Source: Hydromicrobium sp964415365
GTDB taxonomy: Bacteria; Actinomycetota; Humimicrobiia; Humimicrobiales; Humimicrobiaceae
NCBI GenBank assembly: GCA_964415365.1
Contig: CAYPYW010000007.1
Location: forward strand, 30,423 to 94,422
DNA length: 64,000 bases
Direction: 5' to 3'
Below, in pieces: positions 34,632-43,146 of the stretch. The notes under the pieces were generated by a model. That model saw nothing but the letters and a program-made list of their open reading frames with translations, did no database searches and had not been told where the DNA came from. Every line of letters starts with the position of its first letter. Within the stretch, counting starts at the first letter, position 1. Made by a program: the position numbers and the translations under genes.

Positions 34632-36137
34632 ATGATTAATTTCAAAGCAAGACCTCTTTTTATTTTAGAAATGGCAAATAATCACATGGGAGATGTAAAT
34701 CATGGGATCAGGATACTTCAGGAATTTCATAAGGTGACAAAAGACTTTGATTTTAATTTTTCTTTCAAACTTCAACATAGAGATACCAGTTTTATTCACC
34801 CTGAATACTGTAATAGGAAAGATATGAAATATATAAAACGTTTTACAGAGACTAGATTAAGTAAAGAAAATTTTAAAGTGCTAAAAGATGAGATGGTAAA
34901 GCTTGGTTATATTTCTATGTGTTCACCGTGGGATGAACAGTCAGTCGACCTTATGGAAGAACTTGGTTTTGATATTATAAAAATTGCCAGCTGTTCGTTT
35001 ATAGATTGGCCTTTACTTGAAAGAGTAGCAAAATCAAGTATGCCCATAGTTGCTTCTACAGCAGGTGTAGCATTAGAGGAAATTGATAAAGTAGTGGCTT
35101 TTTTTGAGCATAGGAATAAAAATTTCTGTCTGATGCATTGTATCGCAGCATATCCTACCAAAAGAGAACAATTACAATTGAACCAAATTGATTTATTGCA
35201 GAAAAGGTACCCTAATATAACAATAGGATATTCAACTCATGAATCTCCGGATAACTTTGATGCTATAAAAATTGTGGTCGGAAAAGGTGTTACTGTATTC
35301 GAAAGACATGTAGGAGTACCAACAAGCAAATATAAACTTAATGACTATTCGTCTACTCCTGACCAGATTAAAGAATGGTTGATTACAGCAAAAGGAGCCT
35401 ACGAGATGTGTGGAATAGAAAATGCCAGAATAGAGATTACTGAGAAAGAAAAAGCAGACCTAATACCTTTATTTCGGGGAGTATTCGCAAGCCAAAAAAT
35501 TGTAAAGGGCAAAAGAATTGATTTAGATAATGTTTTCTTTGCTATGCCCAATATACCTAATCAGATATTGGCAAGGGATATGTCAAAATATACTGAGTTT
35601 ACTGCAAAAACTGATATTGAAAAGAATAAACCGATAATGACAGATGATATAGTGACAAAATATTTGCGTGAAAAAGTGCAGAGAATTATCAGTAATCTTA
35701 AAAATATGCTTAAGAAAAGTAAAACCTATTTACCAAGTCAGGTAGATATGGAGATATCTTCGCACTACGGAATTAATCATTTTGAAGAGTGGGGAGCTGT
35801 TCTTATTAAAGTCGTTAATAGAGAGTACTGTAAAATGTTGCTTGTAATGTTCCCAGGACAGAATTATCCTGTGCATTATCATAAGTTAAAAGAAGAAAGC
35901 CTTCACATTCTCCATGGTGATTTAACAATGAATTTTGAGGATGAAAAAAAGAAATTAAAAGAAGGTGATATAATAACCATCAAGAGGGGCTTAAACCATT
36001 CATTTAATACAAAGAATGGTGTAATTATTGAAGAGATATCGACTACTTACTTTAAAGGTGATTCATACTACGAAGATAAGGCAATAAGTGATAATAAAGA
36101 TAGAAAACTGGAGTTAACCTACTGGGTAGATGATTAA
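34632..36137 (+). CDS. NeuB-like synthase fused to a C-terminal cupin
   Basis: NeuB enzymes condense PEP with an aldose to form a nonulosonic acid. The 501 residues begin ILEMANNHMGD (E13, N16-H18), continue with CSPWDEQSVDLMEELGFDII and IGYSTHES, and have an antifreeze-like SAF domain at about 275-350. About 110 extra residues follow, with HYHKLKEESLHILHG and GDIITIKRGLNHSF, a cupin with metal-binding histidines and glutamate, like sugar isomerases. The fusion suggests a modified or different substrate. AAAAGGAG lies before the ATG. Confidence 0.85.
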   Translation: MINFKARPLFILEMANNHMGDVNHGIRILQEFHKVTKDFDFNFSFKLQHRDTSFIHPEYCNRKDMKYIKRFTETRLSKENFKVLKDEMVKLGYISMCSPWDEQSVDLMEELGFDIIKIASCSFIDWPLLERVAKSSMPIVASTAGVALEEIDKVVAFFEHRNKNFCLMHCIAAYPTKREQLQLNQIDLLQKRYPNITIGYSTHESPDNFDAIKIVVGKGVTVFERHVGVPTSKYKLNDYSSTPDQIKEWLITAKGAYEMCGIENARIEITEKEKADLIPLFRGVFASQKIVKGKRIDLDNVFFAMPNIPNQILARDMSKYTEFTAKTDIEKNKPIMTDDIVTKYLREKVQRIISNLKNMLKKSKTYLPSQVDMEISSHYGINHFEEWGAVLIKVVNREYCKMLLVMFPGQNYPVHYHKLKEESLHILHGDLTMNFEDEKKKLKEGDIITIKRGLNHSFNTKNGVIIEEISTTYFKGDSYYEDKAISDNKDRKLELTYWVDD

Positions 36138-36152
36138 TATAGTAATCAATGT

Positions 36153-36395
36153 ATGAGTTCTATCAAAGAATTAAAAGAACGAATATAGAAATGTAACATG
36201 GAGTTTCCAAAAATAGGCTTTACTTTCTATACCTTTGGTAATGTAAGTGGTATCGATAGAGACAAGGAATTTTTATTATAAGATCAAGAGAGTTCTTACG
36301 AAGAACTTAGTACTGATATGATGATTGTTGTTGATTTAGATAATAAGGTAGTAGAGGGAAAACATGTACCCTTCTTTTATACAAGAACCTGTTAA
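36153..36395 (+). pseudogene. Decayed AraD-like class II aldolase / ribulose-5-phosphate 4-epimerase
   Basis: One frame reads like the N-terminal third of an AraD-type class II aldolase but has stops at 36186 (TAG) and 36279 (TAA). Recognisable pieces are IKELKERI, then NMEFPKIGFTFYTFGNVSG, IDRDKEF, SSYEELS and MMIVVDLDNKVVEGKHVPF. Intact relatives read FTxGNVSxxD and DMVVVDL...VVEGK followed by a PSSDTPTH block; here the frame ends where that should be. The rest of the gene is missing. It fills the 310-base gap between the NeuB-cupin and ThDP genes. Confidence 0.75.
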
Positions 36396-36447
36396 ATTCT
36401 CTATAGGGATTTTCTGAAAAAAAGCTCAATGTAGGTGTAAATATATC

Positions 36448-38262
36448 ATGATTAAGTTGTCAGATTACGTCTTTAAATTTATTGCTGAACAGAAAGTTAA
36501 ATATGTTTTTTTACTTCCCGGTGGTGGATGCATGCATCTTGTTGATTCTCTTGGAAAAAATGAGAATCTTAAATATGTGTGTTGTCTACATGAGCAAGCA
36601 AGTGCATTTGCTGCGGAAGCATATGGAGAATATACAAACCATATGGGTGTAGCTTTGGTAACAACAGGACCTGGAGGAACTAACTGTGTTACTGGTGTTG
36701 CTGCCGCATGGGTTGAGTCAAGTAGTTGCTTATTTATTTCCGGCCAGGTAAAACGCACTGACCTTATTGCAGCTAGGGGTGTTCGTTCTATGGGGCAACA
36801 AGAAGTTGATATTGTTTCAATAGTAAAATCAATTACTAAGTATGCTGTAACAGTAATGGATCCGTTGAAAATTAAATATTATCTTGAGAAAGCAATATAT
36901 AGTGCAACCCATGGAAGACCTGGTCCTGTATGGATTGACATTCCTCTTGATGTGCAAGTTGAAATGATCGATGAGGGAAGTTTGGACAGTTTTGATGTAG
37001 AAAAAGAAGGAATTGAGGTAGTAAATAAAGATATAGGAAAAGAGGTTACCAAGGTAATAAAGATTATTAGAGGCAGTAAACGCCCAGTATTTTTAGTAGG
37101 CAATGGAATGCGTATTGGAAAGGCAATTGACAATTTTATTGAGTTATTAAATAAAATAAGGATTCCTGTATTATTAACGTGGAAAGCCATTGATGTGTTG
37201 GCCGAAGACCATCCTCTCTATCGTGGAAGACCAGGGGGTATAGGACAACGTGCAGCAAATTTTACTCAGCAAAATTCAGATTGTGTAATAATAATTGGTG
37301 CACGACTTGATATGCCATCCCTTGCATTTGATCATAAGGGTTTTGCAAGAAAAGCTAAAAAAATTATGATTGATATAGATTGTGCTGAAATCAAAAAAAT
37401 GGAGACTCTAATTGATGTACCAATATGTACTGATGCCAAAACATTCTTAGAAGAGGTTTTGAAACAATCTGATAAATTAAAAGGCTATCAAGTAAATTCG
37501 TGGCTTAAAAAGACAAGTGAATGGTATGAAAAATATCCTGTTGTATTGTCTGAATATAGGAAACCTGGTTTAGGTTATGTGAGTACATATTATCTAATAG
37601 AGATACTTTCAGAAGAATTACTGTTTTCTGATTTAATTGTACCGGGAAGTGCTGGAGCAGCAAGTGATATTTTAATGCAATCATTTAAGGTAAAGAAAGG
37701 GCAAAGAATATTAAATGCACCTAGTTTAGGTGCTATGGGAACAGGGATACCAGGAACTATTGGAGCATGTCTTGCTTCTGGTAGAAAAAGAACCATTTGT
37801 ATTAATGGTGATGGTGGATTTCAACTCAATATTCAAGAATTGGAAACCGTTCGTAGGCTTAATCTCCCCATAAAATATTTTGTATTGAATAACGATGGAT
37901 ATGGTTCGATTCGTTCCTCACAAAGTAGTCATTTCCAGGGAAGAGTGACTGGTGCTGATAGTAAAAGTGGTGTAACACTACCAGATATAAAGAAGATTGC
38001 TTACGCCTATGGTATTAAAGCGTTTACTATAAGTGATAATTCAGAGCTAAGAAGAGGTGTTAAAAAGGTTATTTCTATGGATGGTCCTGTAATTTGTGAA
38101 GTGATGGTTAATCCTGACGAAAAAACCATCCCAAGAGTTACGACTCATTTATTGCCAAATGGTAGGATTATTTCAAGACCAATGGAAGATATGTCACCTT
38201 TACTTGATCGAAAAGAATTTAAGAAAAATATGCTTATCACTCCATTTAGGGATCCAATGTAA
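36448..38262 (+). CDS. ThDP-dependent acetolactate-synthase-like enzyme, YerE-like by context
   Basis: The 604 residues show the three ThDP-enzyme domains. The N-terminal glutamate is E49 in LHEQASAFAAEAYG, the middle domain includes VFLVGNGMRIGKA, and the C-terminal ThDP site is G454-D455-G456 to N481-N482 (NGDGGFQLNI ... VLNNDGYGS). This is the acetolactate synthase family. Between rfbF/rfbG and rfbH the best parallel is YerE, which adds a two-carbon branch from pyruvate to CDP-4-keto-3,6-dideoxyglucose. The exact reaction is inference. TAGGTG precedes the ATG. Confidence 0.82.
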   Translation: MIKLSDYVFKFIAEQKVKYVFLLPGGGCMHLVDSLGKNENLKYVCCLHEQASAFAAEAYGEYTNHMGVALVTTGPGGTNCVTGVAAAWVESSSCLFISGQVKRTDLIAARGVRSMGQQEVDIVSIVKSITKYAVTVMDPLKIKYYLEKAIYSATHGRPGPVWIDIPLDVQVEMIDEGSLDSFDVEKEGIEVVNKDIGKEVTKVIKIIRGSKRPVFLVGNGMRIGKAIDNFIELLNKIRIPVLLTWKAIDVLAEDHPLYRGRPGGIGQRAANFTQQNSDCVIIIGARLDMPSLAFDHKGFARKAKKIMIDIDCAEIKKMETLIDVPICTDAKTFLEEVLKQSDKLKGYQVNSWLKKTSEWYEKYPVVLSEYRKPGLGYVSTYYLIEILSEELLFSDLIVPGSAGAASDILMQSFKVKKGQRILNAPSLGAMGTGIPGTIGACLASGRKRTICINGDGGFQLNIQELETVRRLNLPIKYFVLNNDGYGSIRSSQSSHFQGRVTGADSKSGVTLPDIKKIAYAYGIKAFTISDNSELRRGVKKVISMDGPVICEVMVNPDEKTIPRVTTHLLPNGRIISRPMEDMSPLLDRKEFKKNMLITPFRDPM

Positions 38263-38340
38263 CAAGAGTATCTTATAATAAGGATTATTGTTAAAATTGG
38301 TTTAAATTACTTTTTAGGTTATTAATTTTAAGTAAAATCA

Positions 38341-39225
38341 ATGGTAAGAATATTTTTAACTGGTGGAAGTGGCTTTGTTGGAAGAAATCTAAAGGAAAGC
38401 CTTGAGGGTGAATACATCATATCTGCACCGTCAAGTAAAGAACTCAATTTATTGGATGAAAATAAAGTATTGGAATTCTTTAGAAAAGGAAATTTCGATA
38501 TTGTAATTCATACTGCAACATGGGATTGTACAAGGAATACAAAGAAGGATCCCAACTTAGTTCTCTGTAACAATCTTAGAATGTTCTTTAATATTGCTAG
38601 ATGTAACTCATATTACAATAAAATGATATATTTCGGATCTGGTGCAGAGTATAACCGCTCAAATTGGATACCTAAAATGGATGAGTCGTATTTTGATGTA
38701 CACGTTCCTAAAGATGATTATGGTTTCTCGAAATATGTAATGAACAAATATGCATTACAATCAAAAAATATTTATAATCTCCGCTTATTTGGCGTTTTTG
38801 GTAAGTATGAGGATTGGGAAATTAGGTTTATTTCTAATGCGTGTTGTAAGGCTATCTATGATTTACCCATAACTATAAAACAAAATGTATTTTTTGATTA
38901 TATGTATATTGACGATCTCTTAAATATTACTAAATGGTTTATACAACATGATACAAAAGAAAAAGTTTATAATGTATGTGCTGGCTCAACCTTTGATTTG
39001 TTGTCTTTAGCAAAAAAAGTTATTCTTATCTCTAAGAAAAAAATCAAGATTGTTATTAAAAATCCTGGCTTGGGGCATGAATATAGTGGTGATAACTCTA
39101 GGTTGTTAAATGAAATGGGTTGTTATACTTTTAAAAATATGGATGTTAGCATCTCTGAATTATATAGGTGGTATTTATCTAGGAAAAAAGATATAAATAA
39201 AGAATTATTAATTTTTGATAAGTAG
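38341..39225 (+). CDS. NAD-dependent sugar epimerase/reductase (extended SDR)
   Basis: The 294 residues begin RIFLTGGSGFVGRNLKESL. A YFGSGAEYNRS segment and the catalytic YGFSKYVMNK (YxxxK) follow, then RLFGVFGKYEDWE. The pattern resembles GDP-fucose synthase-type reductases/epimerases. After a YerE-like enzyme a reductase is needed (YerF in yersiniose synthesis), so this is a candidate for reducing the branched keto sugar. A TAAAAT stands two bases before the ATG, and no SD is visible. Confidence 0.78.
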   Translation: MVRIFLTGGSGFVGRNLKESLEGEYIISAPSSKELNLLDENKVLEFFRKGNFDIVIHTATWDCTRNTKKDPNLVLCNNLRMFFNIARCNSYYNKMIYFGSGAEYNRSNWIPKMDESYFDVHVPKDDYGFSKYVMNKYALQSKNIYNLRLFGVFGKYEDWEIRFISNACCKAIYDLPITIKQNVFFDYMYIDDLLNITKWFIQHDTKEKVYNVCAGSTFDLLSLAKKVILISKKKIKIVIKNPGLGHEYSGDNSRLLNEMGCYTFKNMDVSISELYRWYLSRKKDINKELLIFDK

Positions 39226-39259
39226 ATTATTGAATTGTAGATGTATTTAAGAAGTTATA

Positions 39260-40432
39260 ATGAGAAGAAATTGTGAAATTTGCAGTTCAGATAGAAAAAA
39301 ATATATTTATACACCTAGCTTTTTTCTTCCTGGACGAGCGGGGCCATTTGAATATAATGTAGTACTATGTCAGAGCTGTGGTTTTTTGTTTGCTGATAAT
39401 ATACCTTCTCAGAAGGAGTATGAAGCTTTTTATAAAAGTAATTCTAAATATACTTATAACAAAAATATTCCTTCCGGTTTAAAAAAAATCTATCATGATA
39501 TATTTTTATGCGGATCATCATTTTTAACAAAGAATAATCCAGAATTAGATAAAGGTAGGTTTAAGATAATTGATATAGGTTGTTCGATAGGTTATATTTT
39601 GAAATTATTTAAGGATGCTGGATTTAAGAATTTAATAGGTATTGAGCCATCTTTTAATTGTATAGCAATAGCGGAAGAACTATACGGTATTAAGGTAATT
39701 AATTGTACACTATCTGGGTTTGAGAATAGGGAAAAATTCGATTTAATAATTATGACTGGAATTTTAGAACATATATGTGGACTTAACGAAACACTTTGTA
39801 AGGTCTCTCTGCTATTAAATAAAAATGGTTTATTGATGATCGCTGTTCCTGATGTAAATAAATTTAATAAAAATCCCCACGTTCCTTTTGACGAATTTTC
39901 ATTAGAGCATATTAACTATTTTAATAGAAGTACCCTATTTAATTTATTAAGTAATCATTATTTTGAAAATATTTATTCTAAGACTGTTGACGCGGAATTT
40001 TATGATTCTAAATTAGTCCTTTCATTTTTTAGAAAGGTAGAGAAAAAAGAAAAAATGAAAAGGGACAACGACGGCTACTCTGCTATAAAGCGATACATTA
40101 CAGCAAGTAAGAAGAAATTAGAAGTTATTGATAAAAATATTAGTTATTTAATTAGGTCGGGTTCGGAAGTTATTGTGTGGGGAGCAGGATCTTTAACTGC
40201 TAGACTTTTGACATCTACCGATCTTTTAAAGGCAAATATTAAATTTTTTGTTGACAGTAATAAAACTTTGCAAGGTAAGAGAATGGCTAATATTAGAATA
40301 TTACCACCGAGCATATTTAGAAAGTTAAGTAATAACTATAAAGTATTTATCTCAAGTTATATTTATGGTAAAGAGATGAGAGGCATTTTACTAAATAAAT
40401 ATAACTTTAGGGGAGATATTATAACTCTTTAA
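39260..40432 (+). CDS. SAM-dependent sugar C-methyltransferase (three-domain)
   Basis: The 390 residues match the three-part layout of NDP-keto-sugar C-methyltransferases. The N-terminal zinc site has C5, C8, C37 and C40 (CEIC, CQSCG). The central SAM domain has IIDIGCSIGYILKLF at 103-117 and an EHICGLNETL segment. The C-terminal Rossmann-like domain has VIVWGAGSLTARLL near 305-318. Such enzymes put a methyl on a ring carbon next to a keto group. With the YerE-like enzyme it implies a branched-chain sugar. Confidence 0.85.
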   Translation: MRRNCEICSSDRKKYIYTPSFFLPGRAGPFEYNVVLCQSCGFLFADNIPSQKEYEAFYKSNSKYTYNKNIPSGLKKIYHDIFLCGSSFLTKNNPELDKGRFKIIDIGCSIGYILKLFKDAGFKNLIGIEPSFNCIAIAEELYGIKVINCTLSGFENREKFDLIIMTGILEHICGLNETLCKVSLLLNKNGLLMIAVPDVNKFNKNPHVPFDEFSLEHINYFNRSTLFNLLSNHYFENIYSKTVDAEFYDSKLVLSFFRKVEKKEKMKRDNDGYSAIKRYITASKKKLEVIDKNISYLIRSGSEVIVWGAGSLTARLLTSTDLLKANIKFFVDSNKTLQGKRMANIRILPPSIFRKLSNNYKVFISSYIYGKEMRGILLNKYNFRGDIITL

Positions 40433-40437
40433 AAAAT

Positions 40438-41775
40438 ATGGAATCAGAGAAAAAAATTAGGGGAAAAATATTTAAATTAATTGAAAAGTTATATAAATAT
40501 AGATGTTCTAATAGAAATTTCATTCTGGGTGAAAGCAAAATTAATTATGGTGGAAGAATTTATGACGAGAATGAATTAATAAATCTTGTTAATGCATCTC
40601 TTGATTTTTGGTTGACGACAGGTAGATATGCTGAAGAGTTTGAAAAAAAACTTGCAAAATTTTTAGGTGTGAAATATTGTTCTCTTGTCAATTCGGGCTC
40701 GTCCGCAAATCTATTAGCATTTATGTCGCTTACTTCGCCCTACTTTGGTAGTAAAAGAATTAAGAAGGGAGATGAGGTAATAACCGTAGCCGCAAGTTTT
40801 CCAACCACTATTACTCCAATTATTCAATATGGTGCAAAACCTGTTTTTGTTGATATAACAATTCCAACTTACAATATAGATGTTACGCTACTTGAAAAAG
40901 CAGTTACAAATAGGACCAAAGCTGTTTTTCTGGCTCATACAATGGGGAACCCTTTTAATGTCAAAGAAGTGCTGGAGTTTTGTAAGAAATATAATTTATG
41001 GTTGATTGAGGACAATTGCGATGCTTTAGGTTCGAAATACTTTTATAATGAGAAATGGAAACTTACAGGAACTTTCGGGCACATTTCTACCTGTAGTTTT
41101 TATCCTGCACATCATATAACTATGGGTGAGGGTGGGGCGGTATTAACTAATGAACCATTATTGAAAAGAGTAATAGTATCTTTACGGGACTGGGGCAGAG
41201 ACTGCTGGTGTGAGTCGGGGCATGATAATACTTGCGGAAAGAGATTTTCTCAGCAACATGGGGAGTTGCCTTACGGTTATGATCATAAATATATATACTC
41301 TCAACTTGGTTATAATTTAAAGATAACTGATTTACAGGCTGCAATAGGTTGCGCGCAGTTAGGAAAATTACAGGATTTTATAAAAACGAGAAAGAGAAAT
41401 TGGGAATTATTAAAAGAAGGACTTGTTGGTTTTAAAGATTATTTTATTCTTCCAGAAGCTACAGATAATTCCAACCCTAGCTGGTTTGGATTCTTACTAA
41501 CACTAAAAGATGGTGTAGGCTTTAGTAGAGATGAGATAGTTGGATATTTGGAAACTAGAAATATACAAACTAGAATGTTATTTGCTGGAAATCTAATAAA
41601 ACAACCTTGCTTTGATGAAATAAGAGAAAATAAAAAGATTTATAAAGTCGTGGGTAGTTTAAAAAATACAGATAAAGTGATGAATAGATCATTTTGGATA
41701 GGAGTTTATAAGGGAATTTCTATAGAGATGATTACATATATTATTAAAACAATCAATACATTTTTAAATAAGTAA
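40438..41775 (+). CDS. rfbH: CDP-4-dehydro-6-deoxyglucose 3-dehydratase (E1)
   Basis: RfbH (DdhC/AscC) is the PMP- and iron-sulfur-dependent enzyme that removes the 3-hydroxyl of CDP-4-keto-6-deoxyglucose. The 445 residues have an aminotransferase fold, but the lysine is replaced by histidine in FYPAHHITMGEGG (H225/H226). The [2Fe-2S] cysteines are C194, C256, C258 and C266 (DWGRDCWC, DNTCGKRF), the C-x-C-x7-C family pattern. It normally works with an E3 reductase (RfbI/AscD), which is absent from this window. It starts five bases after the methyltransferase. Confidence 0.95.
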   Translation: MESEKKIRGKIFKLIEKLYKYRCSNRNFILGESKINYGGRIYDENELINLVNASLDFWLTTGRYAEEFEKKLAKFLGVKYCSLVNSGSSANLLAFMSLTSPYFGSKRIKKGDEVITVAASFPTTITPIIQYGAKPVFVDITIPTYNIDVTLLEKAVTNRTKAVFLAHTMGNPFNVKEVLEFCKKYNLWLIEDNCDALGSKYFYNEKWKLTGTFGHISTCSFYPAHHITMGEGGAVLTNEPLLKRVIVSLRDWGRDCWCESGHDNTCGKRFSQQHGELPYGYDHKYIYSQLGYNLKITDLQAAIGCAQLGKLQDFIKTRKRNWELLKEGLVGFKDYFILPEATDNSNPSWFGFLLTLKDGVGFSRDEIVGYLETRNIQTRMLFAGNLIKQPCFDEIRENKKIYKVVGSLKNTDKVMNRSFWIGVYKGISIEMITYIIKTINTFLNK

Positions 41776-41841
41776 AATAATTATAAAAATGATATTATCT
41801 GTTTTTAGAAATTAATTTTATCATAATCATAATCTTTTTAT

Positions 41842-42858
41842 ATGGAAAATATAGCAAAAAAAAATTATAGTGTTACAGTTGTTATGATTTCCTATAATGA
41901 TGCACCAATCATAAAGGATTGTCTCGAGTCTATTAGGAAACAAAATTATCCTTCTAGTAAATTGGAAATTTTACTGGTTGATGGGGGTTCTACAGATAAA
42001 ACAATTGAAATCGCAAAGAAGTTCGGTGCTAATATAATAATTAGAGAAGATTTAAAAAATGAACCTCATAAAAGAGGCGAAATAGCAGCAATGACTCCAA
42101 AAACAGATTTGATAATGGGATTTTCAGCTGATAATCGTTTCCAAGAGAAAGATTGTCTTCTAAGAATGATTGAACCTTTTTCTAACTCTGATGTTGTTGC
42201 AAGTGAGACATTAAAATATGGTTATGATAAAAATAATCCTATTTTGTGTAGGTATTTTGCATTAATTGGTGGATGTGACCCAATAGCTATAGGATTAGGA
42301 AAAGCAGATAGAATGCCGCATGATACTAGTAAGTGTAAATTATTTGGAAAATCAAATGAATTAAAAGATTATTTTTTAGTAAAGTTTAATGATGATACTT
42401 CCAAATTACCGACTTTAGGTGCTAATGGTTTTATTATTAGAAGAGAATTATTAGAGAAAGTTGGGATAGAAAATTCTTTACATACTGATGTTTGTATTAA
42501 ATTGATAAGAAGTGGCTATGACCAATTTGCATTTATTAAGAATGGACATATAGTGCATTACATTAGTACACCAATTAAGCAGTTTATACTTAGAAGAATA
42601 AATTGGATAAAAAAATATTCTTCTGATGATATCAAAAGAGAATACACAGTATTTCATAAAAAAGACTTATTTAAATTACTTTGGATTATATTATCTTATT
42701 TAACATTTATTTTTCCATTTGCAAGATCAGTTAAAGGATTTTTTAAAAAGCATGACATTGCCTGGTTTTTACATCCTCTCATTTGTTTTATATTTGTTTT
42801 TAGTTACGGTATTTTTTATATTGGGAAAATTTTTTCATATTTTAAAAAAAAATTATAA
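41842..42858 (+). CDS. Glycosyltransferase family 2 with C-terminal membrane helices
   Basis: This 338-residue GT-A enzyme has VTVVMISYNDAPIIKDCLES, LLVDGGSTDKT and a FSADNR metal-binding segment, with an acceptor-side block near LGANGFIIRRELLEKVG. Two hydrophobic helices at the C-terminus (about 275-335) anchor it to the membrane. It should add one sugar of the repeat unit. Specificity is not visible. It is the last intact enzyme before a broken GT4 gene. Confidence 0.85.
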   Translation: MENIAKKNYSVTVVMISYNDAPIIKDCLESIRKQNYPSSKLEILLVDGGSTDKTIEIAKKFGANIIIREDLKNEPHKRGEIAAMTPKTDLIMGFSADNRFQEKDCLLRMIEPFSNSDVVASETLKYGYDKNNPILCRYFALIGGCDPIAIGLGKADRMPHDTSKCKLFGKSNELKDYFLVKFNDDTSKLPTLGANGFIIRRELLEKVGIENSLHTDVCIKLIRSGYDQFAFIKNGHIVHYISTPIKQFILRRINWIKKYSSDDIKREYTVFHKKDLFKLLWIILSYLTFIFPFARSVKGFFKKHDIAWFLHPLICFIFVFSYGIFYIGKIFSYFKKKL

Positions 42859-42874
42859 GAGTAAGTGTAAAATC

Positions 42875-43098
42875 GTGAAGGCACTTATATTTAGCTGGAG
42901 AGATATATCATAAATCCTTTTGCGGGTGAGGCAGAGATTTATATCCACGAAATTGGGAAAAGACTAGTTAAAAAAGGACATAGAGTTGATTTATTAACAT
43001 CACGAGGGAACACTTTATTAAGTTCAAAGCAATTTTATTGGGATAAATCAACTGAAGAGTTCGAGAAAATATTAGAAGTTGTATTTTCTAACATATAA
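42875..43098 (+). pseudogene. Broken glycosyltransferase family 4 gene, two ends only
   Basis: GTG 42875 starts VKALIFSWRDIS, after which TAA at 42911 ends the frame. In another frame from 42913 follows NPFAGEAEIYIHEIGKRLVK and KGHRVDLLTSR, the direct continuation of the GT4 N-terminal signature. The same frame then jumps to FYWDKSTEEFEKILEVVFSN, which looks like the extreme C-terminus of a GT4 enzyme. So the gene has a frameshift and a large internal deletion. The intact gene at 28968 carries the same SWRDIKNPLAGGAE signature. Confidence 0.8.
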
Positions 43099-43146
43099 AG
43101 AATTTGAATCATAGATTTAGTGATATATTAAGATTTGTAGGGTAAC

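Noticed and set aside
36448..38262. Calling the ThDP enzyme a housekeeping acetolactate synthase (ilvB)
   Set aside because: No ilvN/ilvC neighbours are present and it is embedded between rfbG and rfbH; a YerE-like role fits the context better, though sequence alone does not prove it.
42719..42913. A 64-codon frame overlapping the end of the GT2 gene
   Set aside because: It is an out-of-frame reading of the GT2 3' end that runs into the first piece of the broken GT4 gene; only the last 12 codons are meaningful.
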